Positions 14,126 to 23,366 are shown, counted from the first letter of the stretch. The stretch is DNA of 64,000 nt from Phycisphaerae bacterium (GCA_016873275.1 VGXO01000007.1:1-64000); one strand, 5' to 3'. The notes: generated by a model not told the origin, from the letters alone. Translations and numbers: made by a program.

Positions 14126-15589
14126 ATGCCGATCATCCCGAGCGCCGTCGCGTGCCTCGTCCTCGCCTCCGCCGCCGCGCCGCAGGCGCCGCCGGGGCCT
14201 CCCGCCGAGGAGGCTCCGAGGATCGACCGCCCCGGCGAGCCGCCGGCGATGGAGGAGTCGGAGCGCCGCGAGCGCGCCCGGCGCGACGCGCTCGAGCAGC
14301 TCCGCCGCGAGTGCCTGCCGGAGCCGATCACCGAGGAGGACCTCCGCGCGTTCGCCGAGGAGGTCGGGGCGAGCGAGGAGTCGAAGGCGCTGCTGCCGCG
14401 GATCGCCGAGAACTACCGCCGCGCGTGGGCGGACCTCGACCGGCGGATCGCCTCGGAGATCCGTGGTCGCCTCGAGGCGTCCTACCGCTTCGACGAGCGC
14501 ACCGAACGCATCGCGGCGGTGCCGACGCCGGAGCTCCTCGAGCTCCTCGCCGCGCGGTCGAGGCTCGTCGACGCGGTCGTCGAGGCGGACGCGGCGGTCT
14601 TCCGCGAGCTCGAGGCGATCGGCGACCCGCTGCGGCGCACGCTGCTCGCCGACATCCGCCACGAGCGCCTGCAGCGGGTCTTCCGGCGACGCGAGGTGCT
14701 GCCCGGCGCGACGCTCGACCTCATCGACCTGCTCGCGGACCTCGAGATCGACGCCTCGGCGCGGATGGGGATGCTCGAGGCGATCGAGCGCTATCGCCGC
14801 GACCACCAGCGCCTGATCGAGGCGAGGTTCCGCGAGGGGCTCGCGATCGACGCGGAGGAGGCGGCGCTCCGGACGAATCTCCTTCCGGCGTGGGAGCTGC
14901 TCGCCGCGCCCGCGGAGCGCGCGGAGATCGAGGCGGAGCGCCGCGACCTCGCCCGTCGTGCCGCCGAGCTCGACGTGCCGCTGCGGGCGCTCCTGCGGGA
15001 CGCCCTCGTCGCCTGGCGGCGGATCCTGCCCGACGAGGAGGGTCGCCGGCTGCAGGAGGCGTACCAGCGTCTCACCTATCCGGAGCTCTTCCGCGACGAG
15101 GTGCGGCTTGCGGCGCTCGTCGAGCGGGTCTCCAAGGCGGCGGCGTTCGACGAGGCGAAGATCGCCGCGGTCGGGCTCTCGATCGACCGCGCCTCCCGCG
15201 AGCTGCAGCGACCGGGGCTCCTGCTGATGGAGCTCGCGGACTCGCTCGTCGCGGTCGAGGCGCTTCCCGATCCCGCGGACCGCGCGGAGGCGGAGATGCT
15301 GCTCGAGTCGCGGATCCTCGAGGTCCTCGACCGACGCCGCGACCGGATCGACGCGGCGGTGCGGGAGGTCGCCACGCTCGTCCCCGGCGAGCGGGTCGAG
15401 GCGACGGCGGCGATCGCCGAGTTCACGGAGACCGACGCGAGCCTGCGGCGGGCGGCGGGGTTCCGCCGCGCGGCGCTTGGGCGGTCGATCGCGGCGCTGC
15501 GGGAGCTGGCGAGGAATCCCCGAGCGAGCGAGGAGCCCCAACAGCGCGATGAGCGCGAGCAGAGGGACGCGGAGCCAGCGGTTCCCTGA
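14126..15589 (+). CDS. Secreted, highly charged helical protein of unknown function
   Basis: 487 residues. A short signal peptide (VACLVLASAAAPQA) is followed by a Pro-rich linker and then an almost entirely helical body dominated by Arg, Glu, Ala and Leu (for example ERRDLARRAAELDVPLRALL). No catalytic motif, membrane segment or known domain is evident. The composition suggests long coiled helices exposed in the periplasm. The C-terminus is polar (QQRDEREQRDAEPAVP). The ATG follows a promoter-like TATCCT. The downstream gene encodes a cyclophilin lipoprotein, also exported. Confidence 0.75.
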   Translation: MPIIPSAVACLVLASAAAPQAPPGPPAEEAPRIDRPGEPPAMEESERRERARRDALEQLRRECLPEPITEEDLRAFAEEVGASEESKALLPRIAENYRRAWADLDRRIASEIRGRLEASYRFDERTERIAAVPTPELLELLAARSRLVDAVVEADAAVFRELEAIGDPLRRTLLADIRHERLQRVFRRREVLPGATLDLIDLLADLEIDASARMGMLEAIERYRRDHQRLIEARFREGLAIDAEEAALRTNLLPAWELLAAPAERAEIEAERRDLARRAAELDVPLRALLRDALVAWRRILPDEEGRRLQEAYQRLTYPELFRDEVRLAALVERVSKAAAFDEAKIAAVGLSIDRASRELQRPGLLLMELADSLVAVEALPDPADRAEAEMLLESRILEVLDRRRDRIDAAVREVATLVPGERVEATAAIAEFTETDASLRRAAGFRRAALGRSIAALRELARNPRASEEPQQRDEREQRDAEPAVP

Positions 15590-15629
15590 CCGCGCGACGA
15601 CAACGACCGCCTGAGGGCTCCGTCGCCGC

Positions 15630-15635
15630 TACGCT
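15630..15635 (+). promoter_or_regulatory. Candidate -10 TACGCT, 6 nt from ATG
   Basis: TACGCT, then gccggc, then ATG 15642. The spacing predicts a leaderless transcript, and no Shine-Dalgarno could fit between them. Confidence 0.6.
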
Positions 15636-15641
15636 GCCGGC

Positions 15642-16352
15642 ATGGCTCATGCGACGACTCACGCGAGGGTTCACCTGACGAGAAGGCATCGCTCGCCCCG
15701 CCTCGGAACGCCCGCCGCGGCGCTTGGCGTCCTCCTCCTCGCGGCGTGCTCGCGCGAGGAGGCGACGGCGCCCGCCGCGCCCGCGCCAGCGACCTCGACC
15801 GCCGCCGCGCCGGCGGCGATCGGACCGCTGCGGGCGCGGTTCGAGACGACGCAGGGACCCTTCGTGGTCGAGCTCCTCGCCGAGGGCGCGCCGCGCACGG
15901 TCGCGAACTTCTGCCTGCTCGCGACGCGAGGCTTCTACGACGGTCAGGAGTGGTACGGGCAGAGCCCGGTCGTGCGGCAGGTGGGACGACCGCGCCCGGA
16001 GTTCACGACCGGCTACGAGCTGCCGCGGGAGTTCGTCCCGGGCACCTGGTTCGACGCGGGTGGTCGCCTCGCGGCGTCGCTCACGAGCGACTCCGACGCC
16101 TCGCTCGCGCACGGGAGCGGGGTCTTCCTGACCATCAAGCCGCAGGAGCGCTGGAACCTCGTCTATCCGATCTTCGGCAGCGTGGTCGAGGGACAGGCGT
16201 CGGTGGACATGCTCCGCGACGGCGACCGCCTGATCTCGGTGCGGATCGAGGGCGATCCGGCGCCCCTGTGGGCGACGATGCCCGCGGAGGTCGCGGCGTG
16301 GCGGGCGGCGCTCGACCGGCTCGGGGCGGTCCCGCCGGTCGCGCGGGAGTGA
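15642..16352 (+). CDS. Cyclophilin-type peptidyl-prolyl isomerase, lipoprotein
   Basis: 236 residues. The N-terminus is basic, then hydrophobic with a lipobox LLLAAC (Cys36), so the protein is probably anchored to a membrane by lipid. An Ala/Pro linker leads to a cyclophilin domain: RFETTQGPFVVELLAEGAPRTVANF at the start, then LATRGFYDG and later GSGVFLTIKP and IFGSVVEGQASVDML. The usual FHR and Q.FF catalytic stretches are degraded (WYGQSPVVRQVG replaces the FHRV region), so isomerase activity is doubtful. It may serve as a binding chaperone in the periplasm. Confidence 0.8.
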   Translation: MAHATTHARVHLTRRHRSPRLGTPAAALGVLLLAACSREEATAPAAPAPATSTAAAPAAIGPLRARFETTQGPFVVELLAEGAPRTVANFCLLATRGFYDGQEWYGQSPVVRQVGRPRPEFTTGYELPREFVPGTWFDAGGRLAASLTSDSDASLAHGSGVFLTIKPQERWNLVYPIFGSVVEGQASVDMLRDGDRLISVRIEGDPAPLWATMPAEVAAWRAALDRLGAVPPVARE

Positions 16353-16383
16353 TCGCCGCCGTCGCGCCGTCCCGCCGCGATCA

Positions 16384-17106
16384 TCAGTTCCAGCTCATGC
16401 CCTTCGGCCAGTCCTTCCACGCCTGCTTGTCGGCGAGGGCGACGAGGCGGTCGAGCTGCTCGAGCTCGCCGGTGAGGAGCCGCGCCCGGCGGCGGGCGTC
16501 GGACTCCTCGAGGATCCGGTAGCGGACCTCGTCGTCGCGGAGGAGCGCGAAGCTCACCAGCTCGACGAGGGCGTGCGTCGGCACGTCCTCGCGGGCGATC
16601 CACTGCCGCACCGCGTCGGCGCTCGCCATGCGGCGGAGGCGCGGACCCTCGAGCAGGTGCCGGAGGCGTCGTCGGGTCTCGACGAGGCGGGGCATCGCGC
16701 GGGTCGACTCGAGCGGCACCATCTTCGCGAGGCGGTAGAGCCGCCGACCCTCGGGCTCGATGATCTCGACGATCCGCGCCCGGCAGACTCCATGCAGCAC
16801 GAGGTTGTGCCGACCGTCCGGAAGCCGCTCGTGCTGCACGATCTTGCCGACGCAGGCGGCAGGCCGAAGCGGCGGCTCGCCGATGGTCGCGCCCTCCCAC
16901 TCGGGACCCGCGTAGGTCGCCATCGCGATCGGCTTCGCCCGCAGCACCGGACCGCCCGCGACCGGTCGCAGGCAGTCCTCGACCATCTGCCGGTAGCGCG
17001 CCTCGAAGACGTGCAGTCCCTGCGGCGCGTGCGGCAGCAGCACCGATCCCGCGAGGGGGAAGAGCGCGATCGGCTCGTTGAAGTCGATGGAGATCGTCTC
17101 CGCCAC
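16384..17106 (-). CDS. LON N-terminal (substrate-binding) domain protein
   Basis: 240 residues. It consists of a LON substrate-binding (PUA-like) domain without the ATPase or protease parts. The start IALFPLAGSVLLPHAPQGLHVFEARYRQMVEDCL is diagnostic, and the rest follows with IATYAGPEWEG-like and HNLVLHGVCRARIVEI segments. Stand-alone proteins of this type are common, and their role, probably peptide or nucleotide recognition, is not settled. GTG 17106 is chosen because the N-terminus aligns there and TACCAT lies exactly 6 nt upstream on the minus strand. Confidence 0.88.
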   Translation of the reverse strand: MAETISIDFNEPIALFPLAGSVLLPHAPQGLHVFEARYRQMVEDCLRPVAGGPVLRAKPIAMATYAGPEWEGATIGEPPLRPAACVGKIVQHERLPDGRHNLVLHGVCRARIVEIIEPEGRRLYRLAKMVPLESTRAMPRLVETRRRLRHLLEGPRLRRMASADAVRQWIAREDVPTHALVELVSFALLRDDEVRYRILEESDARRRARLLTGELEQLDRLVALADKQAWKDWPKGMSWN

Positions 17107-17112
17107 GCCGCG

Positions 17113-17118
17113 ATGGTA
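17113..17118 (-). promoter_or_regulatory. Candidate -10 TACCAT, 6 nt from GTG
   Basis: The minus strand reads TACCAT, six bases, then GTG (17106), with no Shine-Dalgarno. It fits the leaderless pattern. Confidence 0.6.
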
Positions 17119-17191
17119 GGGCGCGGAGGGGCGCGGTCGGGCACGCGTCCATCGGTCGGCGAGGTCGAGGCGCCGCTGCGTCGATCGGACC

Positions 17192-20100
17192 CTACTGCCC
17201 GAAGCCGGCGACGCCGCCCGAGGGGGCGGTGACGCCGGGGATCGAGAACAGGACCGACACCGCGACCTGGTCGAGGATCAGGTCGTAGCCCCCGGTGAGG
17301 GCGAGGTTGAAGTCGGGGAAGCTCCGCTCGAGCGTGCCGGTGACCGCGCGGAACTCGCCCTCGCGGAGGTCGTACTGCGGGCTGAACGTCGCGCGGTAGC
17401 GGCGGTTGATCTGGTAGCCGAGCCCGCCCTGCAGCAGCTCCGTCTGGTCCGGCGCGAGGTAGCGGTACTCGAGGAAGGTCTGCACCTGCGGCGAGTGCTG
17501 CATCGAGAACCCGACCGAGCCGAGGGCGAGGTTCTCGAGGAAGCCGCTCGTCGTGATGAGGGCGCGGTCCTCGAGCATGTAGATCGCCTTGCCCGCGAGG
17601 GTGAAGGTGTCGCTGACCTCCCAGGTCGAGGAGCCGTAGAGGTGGCTGCCCCACTGGGAGAGCTCGGGCCGCCACGCGAAGAAGCGGGGGATCGGCGATT
17701 GGGCGTACCGCTGCAGCGTCTGCGGCGAGGTCGTGTCCGGCTGGAAGTCGTCGCTCGAGGGATTCAGCGACGCGCCGACGTCGAGGGTGAGGAAGTCGAC
17801 GCTCCGCCACGCGCCGGCGCCGCCCCGCTGGGTCTGCCAGCGCTGGCGGACGCCGAAGGCGACCGCGGCGGCGCCGGTCGCGCCCTCGATCGTCTGGTCG
17901 TAGACCGGCAGCGGGCTGTCGGCGAGCGAGTCGTAGCCGTACCAGACCGTCGCGTAGGGCTCGATGGTGTGCCGCACCCGGTTGAGGTCGAAGAGGCGGC
18001 TCCGCATCGAGTCCTCGATGCGGCTGAAGGTGATGCTGAAGCGGCTGCCGCCGCCGCCGAGGAAGCGGACGCTGTTCGACTCGGGGGAGTACTCGCGGAG
18101 GAACTCGCCGCCCGCGTAGCCGGCGAGGGTCACCGACGCGAAGGGGGTGATCTTGAGCGGACCCCACGCGAGCGGCACGGCGAGCTCCTGCCGGCTGTCG
18201 AAGCGCATCAGGGTGTCCTGGCTGTAGCCGGACTGCGCGTAGAGCTCCTGCACCGCGACGTTCGGGTTCGAGACGCCGAAGGTCTGCGCCTGCACGCCGA
18301 GGGTCTGGGCGGTGCCGGAGGTCACCTGCAGGCGCATGTAGTCGTAGCGGTACTCGCTCGTCCAGCTCAGCGAGTCGCCGAAGAGCGAGTCGCCGACCCG
18401 CTTGTAGGCGACGCTCGGGAAGCGGTAGACGGTGTAGCCGCGGCTCGCGATGAGCCACGAGTTCGAGAGGAAGTCGTTGAGGTCGTACTTGAGGGCGAGG
18501 TCGAGGAGCGTGTTCTCCGAGGAGTAGGTCAGCCCCATCGAGGTCTCGTACTCGCGGCGCATCTCGTAGTCGAGGCGGCGCCAGGTGGTCACGAAGCTCT
18601 CGTCGGAGATCCAGTTCGCCTGCCCGCGGAGCGTGAACTCCTCGGAGAGCGTGGTGATGAAGTCCGCGTCGGCGATGCCCCGCCCGCCCGCGTCGGTGTC
18701 CTGGATGATGCCGGCATCGGTGATGTCCTGTCCCGCCGAGCTGTAGAGACCGTAGAGGTCGAGCCCCGCGAGGCTCGTCTGGTCCTGCCAGCGGAGCTTG
18801 GTGCCGAGTCCCGGACCGCGCTCGGTGAAGCCGTCGATCTCGAGGTCGGCGGCGAGCTCCTCCGGCGCCTCCACGCCGAGGAGCGCGATGAGGTCCCAGC
18901 GGGTCTCGATCTCGACGCCGCGGAACTCCTCGTAGCCGACGGTGGTCGACTTGAGCGGGATCTTCTCGGGCGATCCGGTGAAGGATGGCCAATAGAAGAA
19001 GGGGGTCTCCTCCGAGCGGAGCACCGCGTGCTCGCCCTCGACGTAGGGTCCGTCCGGACGCTCGGTGATGGTGAGGTCGCGCATGCCGAGCGAGAGGTGC
19101 GGCGTGAAGAACTCGCTCGTCGAGACGACCGCCTCGGACGCCTTCCACTGGTCGGCGGCGACCTGCCGCATCTCCTTCGCCCGCGCGTAGACGGTCAGCT
19201 CCTCCCGCAGCCGCACGTAGGTCCGCAGCACCGCGTCCACCGCCAGCGCCTGGTTGTTGGGCAGGTCGTAGTAGACCTTGTCGGCACGGAGGGTGATCAC
19301 GCCGTCCGTCGCGACGACGCCGCCCTCGAGGTAGATGCCGATCACGCTCGAGACGTCGACCGCGGCGGCGCCTCCGCGGAGCGACTCCATCGCGCCCTCG
19401 GCGGTGAAGATCACGCCGCGCTCGGCGGAGAGCTCGAGGCGGCGGGCGTCCGCGAGGTCGCCCGCGACGTAGTCGACCGTCACCCCGCGCTCCGCGATGA
19501 TCGCGCTCGAGTCGGGATCGATCGTCGTCGCCCCCGCGGTGAAGCTCACCACGCCGCCCGGTCGGAAGATCGGCACGTTCTCGAGGTCCGGTCGCGGCAG
19601 GAGGATCGAGGTCGGAAGCTCGGGGAAGACCTGCGCGGTGGTCGGCGCCGGACCGCCGGGGACGAGCGCCACCTCCTGCGGCTTGGGCGAGTCGATCGCC
19701 GGTCGACCGGTCAGCGGCGGCGGCGAGGCGAGCAGGCGCCGGAGGTACTCGGCGAGGCGGCGCTCGCCCGCGGAGAGGAGCGGCGAGGTCGGCGCCGCGG
19801 CGCGCTCGATCGACGCGACCTCGAGGGTCGTCGCGCCGGTGGTGCTGCCGGTGACGAGGAGGTCGGTGCCGCCCACCACGAGACCCGCCCGCTGGGTCGG
19901 CTCGCGGACCTCCGAGAAGTAGATCGCGAACTGGGTGATGACGCCCTTCGCCGAGGGCATCCGGTTGATCCAGACCACGGCGCCATCGGAGCGGAAGCGG
20001 TAGCTGCCGACCTGGATGACCACGTCGTCCTGAAGGACCAGCCGCTGGGTGTCGTCGACCCGCCACGCGAAGGCGCTGCTCGACTTGAGCGAGAGCGGAT

Positions 20101-20341
20101 CGGCGAGGGGCTCGATCGGCAGCACGAAGCCGCCGAGGCTCTGACCCGCGATCGGGGCGCGGAGGGTGCCGGTGGTCGTGGCGGGACCGGGCGCTGCCGC
20201 GGCGGGCGGCGCCGCGGCGGGAGTCGATGGCGGCGGCTCGGCGGGCGCCTGCGCGGGCGCCTGCGCCGGCGCCCGCGCCACCAGCGCCGCGAGCGCGACG
20301 AGGGCGGCGATCCCGGTCCGTCGGGGCGCAGGGGTCCTCAC
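17192..20341 (-). CDS. lptD: LptD-like outer-membrane LPS assembly protein
   Basis: 1049 residues. An N-terminal signal peptide (GIAALVALAALVARA) and an Ala/Pro linker are followed by OstA-like beta-jellyroll repeats at about 70-420 (LVLQDDVVIQVGSYRFRSDGAVV, GVITLRADKVYYDLPNN, VYARAKEMRQ). The C-terminal half is a large beta-barrel region containing HAVLRSEETPFFYWPSF, a form of the LptD entry motif, and many alternating aromatic strands. It should sit in the outer membrane and insert lipopolysaccharide. It is longer than E. coli LptD (about 780), with extra sequence between the jellyroll and barrel. It follows the ubiA-like gene by 26 bp but has its own promoter-like TATCTT 7 nt before GTG 20341. 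Confidence 0.8.
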   Translation of the reverse strand: MRTPAPRRTGIAALVALAALVARAPAQAPAQAPAEPPPSTPAAAPPAAAAPGPATTTGTLRAPIAGQSLGGFVLPIEPLADPLSLKSSSAFAWRVDDTQRLVLQDDVVIQVGSYRFRSDGAVVWINRMPSAKGVITQFAIYFSEVREPTQRAGLVVGGTDLLVTGSTTGATTLEVASIERAAAPTSPLLSAGERRLAEYLRRLLASPPPLTGRPAIDSPKPQEVALVPGGPAPTTAQVFPELPTSILLPRPDLENVPIFRPGGVVSFTAGATTIDPDSSAIIAERGVTVDYVAGDLADARRLELSAERGVIFTAEGAMESLRGGAAAVDVSSVIGIYLEGGVVATDGVITLRADKVYYDLPNNQALAVDAVLRTYVRLREELTVYARAKEMRQVAADQWKASEAVVSTSEFFTPHLSLGMRDLTITERPDGPYVEGEHAVLRSEETPFFYWPSFTGSPEKIPLKSTTVGYEEFRGVEIETRWDLIALLGVEAPEELAADLEIDGFTERGPGLGTKLRWQDQTSLAGLDLYGLYSSAGQDITDAGIIQDTDAGGRGIADADFITTLSEEFTLRGQANWISDESFVTTWRRLDYEMRREYETSMGLTYSSENTLLDLALKYDLNDFLSNSWLIASRGYTVYRFPSVAYKRVGDSLFGDSLSWTSEYRYDYMRLQVTSGTAQTLGVQAQTFGVSNPNVAVQELYAQSGYSQDTLMRFDSRQELAVPLAWGPLKITPFASVTLAGYAGGEFLREYSPESNSVRFLGGGGSRFSITFSRIEDSMRSRLFDLNRVRHTIEPYATVWYGYDSLADSPLPVYDQTIEGATGAAAVAFGVRQRWQTQRGGAGAWRSVDFLTLDVGASLNPSSDDFQPDTTSPQTLQRYAQSPIPRFFAWRPELSQWGSHLYGSSTWEVSDTFTLAGKAIYMLEDRALITTSGFLENLALGSVGFSMQHSPQVQTFLEYRYLAPDQTELLQGGLGYQINRRYRATFSPQYDLREGEFRAVTGTLERSFPDFNLALTGGYDLILDQVAVSVLFSIPGVTAPSGGVAGFGQ

Positions 20342-20348
20342 GCGGGGG

Positions 20349-20354
20349 AAGATA
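20349..20354 (-). promoter_or_regulatory. Candidate -10 TATCTT, 7 nt from GTG
   Basis: The minus strand reads TATCTT, seven bases, then GTG (20341), in the 26-bp gap after the ubiA-like gene. Confidence 0.55.
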
Positions 20355-20367
20355 CCCGCGGCGCGAC

Positions 20368-21342
20368 TCAGCGCCGGTAGACGATCGGTCGGTTCGCGAG
20401 CGCGGTCACCTCGCGGACGACGACCATGCTCGTCACGCCGAGGAGCGCGAACGCCGCGATGCCGAGCGCCTCGCGGGGACGGTTGATCGCGAGCATCCAC
20501 GCGACCGCGTAGATGCACGGCCAGAGGCTTCCATAGCGGCGGAGCTTCTCCGCCGCGGCGGCGCGGTCGAGCCCCGCGGTCTTCCGGCGGGCGATCCAGA
20601 GGAAGCCGACCACCGCGAGCACCGGCCACGCCATGCCCCCGCTCGTGAGGCTCTCCGGCCAGAAGCCGCCGGAGTCCGACTGCCACCATCCCGCGAGGAG
20701 GATCGCCGCCGACCACGCCACCCACCCCGCGGCGAGGGCGGCGCCCGCCCGCGGCGTGAGCAGCGGTCGCTTCTCCTCGAGCAGGTAGATCGCCGTCGCG
20801 ACCGCGGTCGCGTGGGTCATCGAGAGCCAGACCGGCAGCATGAAGGTGAGCTGATGGTTCGGGATCAGCATGTGCACCGCGTGCACGAGCCCGATCACGA
20901 TGAGCCCGACCGCCGGCACGTGCTTGCCCGCGGCGTCGTAGAAGAGGATCCCCGCCGCGACGAGCGCGGTGAGCACGATGCCCGCGGTGCCGAACGCCGC
21001 GGAGGTGACCATCGCGACGAGGAGCGCCCCGAGCGTCAGCACCGCCGCCTGCCCGACGCGGACGCGCCCCGCGGGGATCGGTCGCTGCGGGCTGAACGCG
21101 CTGTCGTGGCGGGCGTCGAGCAGGTCGTTGAGGGCGCCGCCGAAGGAGAAGAGCCCGACCGCGACGACCGCGCCGACCGCGAGGGCTCCCGCGAGCGGCA
21201 GCTCCGACGCGGGGAGGTAGACGTACTCCGGCTGCGTGCGGGTGAGGAGGATCACCAGCCACATGTCCGCGACCGCGCCGAACGCCATGGTGAGGCGGGT
21301 GAGCTGGATCGCGGTCAGCACGCGGAGCAGGAACCGCTTCAC
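20368..21342 (-). CDS. UbiA-family prenyltransferase (membrane)
   Basis: 324 residues with about eight or nine membrane helices. The first aspartate-rich motif NDLLDARHDSAFSPQRPI is present (polyprenyl diphosphate and Mg binding). The second is divergent, around FYDAAGKHVPA. Members transfer prenyl chains to aromatic or sugar acceptors in quinone, heme or lipid synthesis, and the acceptor here is not evident. The start is GTG 21342, 7 nt after a minus-strand TAGCAT. Divergent to ribH and upstream of the lptD-like gene. Confidence 0.8.
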   Translation of the reverse strand: MKRFLLRVLTAIQLTRLTMAFGAVADMWLVILLTRTQPEYVYLPASELPLAGALAVGAVVAVGLFSFGGALNDLLDARHDSAFSPQRPIPAGRVRVGQAAVLTLGALLVAMVTSAAFGTAGIVLTALVAAGILFYDAAGKHVPAVGLIVIGLVHAVHMLIPNHQLTFMLPVWLSMTHATAVATAIYLLEEKRPLLTPRAGAALAAGWVAWSAAILLAGWWQSDSGGFWPESLTSGGMAWPVLAVVGFLWIARRKTAGLDRAAAAEKLRRYGSLWPCIYAVAWMLAINRPREALGIAAFALLGVTSMVVVREVTALANRPIVYRR

Positions 21343-21349
21343 GCCGCCG

Positions 21350-21355
21350 ATGCTA
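21350..21355 (-). promoter_or_regulatory. Candidate -10 TAGCAT, 7 nt from GTG
   Basis: The minus strand reads TAGCAT, seven bases, then GTG (21342). Part of the recurring leaderless-type arrangement. Confidence 0.55.
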
Positions 21356-21439
21356 CCGACGCGCGACCATTGCCCCGGTCGGGACGCCGCCGTAGCATCG
21401 CCCTTCGCCCGCGCGCCGGGCGTCCTCGACGGAGCCACG

Positions 21440-21955
21440 ATGCGAAGCGACCACGACGTCCCCGACGCCGCCCGCCCGGTCCCCGACGCCAAGGGGCTCG
21501 TGGTGGCGGTCGTCACGAGCCGCTATCACCACGAGGTGACCTCGGCGCTTCGGGAGGGCGCCGAGCAGGCGTTCGTCGACGCGGGCGGAGACCGCGGGTC
21601 GCTCCTCTCGGTCGAGGCGCCGGGCTCCGTCGAGCTCGTGTCGATCTCCTCGGCGCTTGCCCGTCGCCACGACGTGGACGCGGTCGTCGCGCTCGGCTGC
21701 ATCGTGACCGGCGAGACGCGGCACGACCGCTACATCGCCGAGGCGGTGGCGAACGCCCTCGCGATGCTCGCGGCGGACCTCGCGAAGCCGGTCGCGTTCG
21801 GGGTGCTCACCGTCGCGAGCATGAAGCAGGCCCGCGACCGCGCCGGAGGTCGGCGGGGGAACAAGGGCGTCGAGGCGATGGAGGCGGCGGTGCTTGCCGC
21901 CGCGGCGATCCGCGGGGCGTCGAGGCTCCGGGCGTCGTCGGCGGGAGGTCGCTGA
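21440..21955 (+). CDS. ribH: 6,7-dimethyl-8-ribityllumazine synthase
   Basis: 171 residues. It catalyses the penultimate riboflavin step, condensing the ribityl-pyrimidinedione with dihydroxybutanone phosphate in the cytoplasm. Typical motifs are VVAVVTSRYHHEVTSAL, the substrate loop EAPGSVELV, ALGCIVTGETRHDRYIAEAV and FGVLTVASMKQARDRAG followed by GNKGVEAM. ATG 21440 has a GGAG Shine-Dalgarno. TAGCAT at about 21392-21397 is a possible -10, giving a leader of some 40 nt. nusB follows after one base, the order ribH-nusB being common in bacteria. Confidence 0.95.
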   Translation: MRSDHDVPDAARPVPDAKGLVVAVVTSRYHHEVTSALREGAEQAFVDAGGDRGSLLSVEAPGSVELVSISSALARRHDVDAVVALGCIVTGETRHDRYIAEAVANALAMLAADLAKPVAFGVLTVASMKQARDRAGGRRGNKGVEAMEAAVLAAAAIRGASRLRASSAGGR

Positions 21956-21956
21956 G

Positions 21957-22385
21957 ATGGCGATCAACCGCAACGCCCGCCATGCCGCGCTCGTGACCAT
22001 GTACCAGCTCGACGTCGTGGCGGACCCCGACGAGGCGTCGCTCTCGGCGTCGGTCGAGGAGGCGCCGGGCTCGGCGGCGGACCACCGCCGCGGGCTCGAG
22101 GCGGGTCGCGCCGCCTTCGCCGTCCGCGACCGCGCCGACGCGGCGCTCGGACCGATCGCCGCGGAGTGGCCGCTCCACCGCCAGCCGGTCATGGACCGCA
22201 ACATCCTCCGCCTCGCCTGGTGGGAGATGCAGGAGGCGGGCACGCCGCCGGCGCTTGCGATCAACGAGGCGGTCGACCTCGCCAAGGAGTACGGCACCGA
22301 CCGCAGCAGCGCGTTCGTGAACGGCGTGCTCGGGGCGTTCCTGCGCGGCGTCCGCGAGGCGGTGCCGGCGCCCGCGGAGGCGTGA
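21957..22385 (+). CDS. nusB: Transcription antitermination factor NusB
   Basis: 142 residues. An all-helical RNA-binding protein that acts with NusE/S10 in rRNA antitermination. Recognised by NRNARHAALVTMYQLD at the N-terminus, DRNILRLAWWEM in the middle and the C-terminal LAKEYGTDRSSAFVNGVLGAFL. GGGAGG precedes the ATG. It begins one base after the ribH stop and its own stop overlaps the ftsY start, so all three genes form one operon. Confidence 0.95.
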   Translation: MAINRNARHAALVTMYQLDVVADPDEASLSASVEEAPGSAADHRRGLEAGRAAFAVRDRADAALGPIAAEWPLHRQPVMDRNILRLAWWEMQEAGTPPALAINEAVDLAKEYGTDRSSAFVNGVLGAFLRGVREAVPAPAEA

Positions 22386-23314
22386 TGGGGATCCTGACCG
22401 CCGCCGCCGCCGCGATCCGCCGAGGGCTCGCCCGCACCGCGGAGGCGCTGGTCGGGCTCCGGGCGTTCCTCGCCGGACGCCGCATCGACGAGGCGCTCCT
22501 CGCCGAGGTGGAGAAGCGGCTCCTCGCCGCCGACGTCGGCGTGCGCACCACCCGCGAGATGGTCGCGTCGCTCCGCCGCGACTGGCTCGCGGGCAAGGTC
22601 TCGCGCGGCGAGGAGGTGGTGCCCTTCCTCAAGCAGGAGCTCCGCCGCCGCTGGGAGGGACTCGACTGCTCGCTCGCCCGCGCGACGACGAAGCCGACGG
22701 TGATCCTCGTCGTCGGCGTGAACGGCTCGGGGAAGACGACGAGCGTCGCGAAGATCGCCGCGAGCCTCAAGGCGGAGGGTCGCAGCGTGATGCTCGCCGC
22801 CGCCGACACCTTCCGCGCCGGCGCCGTCGCGCAGCTCGAGATCTGGTCGCGCCGCCTCGGGGTCGACCTCGTCAAGGGCGCCGAGGGCGCCGATCCGGCG
22901 GCGGTCGTCTTCGACGCCGCGCAGGCGGCGGTCGCGCGGGGAGTCGACGTCCTGCTCGTCGACACCGCGGGCAGGCTCCACGTGCAGGAGACGCTGATGC
23001 GGCAGCTCACCAAGATCCGCGACGTCGTCGCGAGGCGGATCCCGGGCGCGCCGCACGAGGTGCTCCTCGTCCTCGACGCGACCGCCGGGCAGAACGCGAT
23101 CCGCCAGGCGGAGGTCTTCACCAAGGCGGTGCAGGTGACCGGGATCTTCCTGAGCAAGCTCGACGGGACCGCCCGGGGCGGCGTGGTGATGGCGATCCGC
23201 GACGAGATGGGGCTGCCGGTCAAGCTCGTGGGGGTGGGGGAGCGACCGGAGGACGTCGAGCCGTTCGACCCGGAGACCTTCGTCGAGGGGATGTTCTCGG
23301 AGGATGCGTCCTGA
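22385..23314 (+). CDS. ftsY: Signal recognition particle receptor FtsY
   Basis: 309 residues. The SRP-receptor GTPase that docks ribosomes translating membrane proteins. The G1 loop is GVNGSGKTT (111-119), followed by DTFRAGAVAQLE (141-152), DTAGR (193-197) and the closing LSKLDGTARGG. The N-terminal acidic A domain of E. coli is absent; only the short N domain precedes the GTPase domain, as in many other bacteria. The start overlaps the nusB stop (TGATG). A GC hairpin at 23344-23366 follows about 30 bp after the stop. Confidence 0.96.
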   Translation: MGILTAAAAAIRRGLARTAEALVGLRAFLAGRRIDEALLAEVEKRLLAADVGVRTTREMVASLRRDWLAGKVSRGEEVVPFLKQELRRRWEGLDCSLARATTKPTVILVVGVNGSGKTTSVAKIAASLKAEGRSVMLAAADTFRAGAVAQLEIWSRRLGVDLVKGAEGADPAAVVFDAAQAAVARGVDVLLVDTAGRLHVQETLMRQLTKIRDVVARRIPGAPHEVLLVLDATAGQNAIRQAEVFTKAVQVTGIFLSKLDGTARGGVVMAIRDEMGLPVKLVGVGERPEDVEPFDPETFVEGMFSEDAS

Positions 23315-23343
23315 CGGGAGGCGCGGGGCGTCCGGATTGGGGC

Positions 23344-23366
23344 GTTCCGCGGCGGGGGAGCGGAAC
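23344..23366 (+). terminator. Weak hairpin downstream of ftsY
   Basis: GTTCCGC and GCGGAAC form a 7-bp stem with a 9-nt loop 30 bp after the ftsY stop. There is no T-tract, so this is only a candidate attenuator or terminator. Confidence 0.25.

Noticed and set aside
16350-16383. Terminator between the cyclophilin lipoprotein and LON-domain genes
   Set aside because: Only a 7-bp TGATCGC/GCGATCA pairing with a long loop that overlaps the stop codon; too weak to claim.
17495-20380. A 961-codon plus-strand frame antisense to the lptD-like gene
   Set aside because: Highly charged, repetitive, no domain; the minus-strand protein is clearly the real one.
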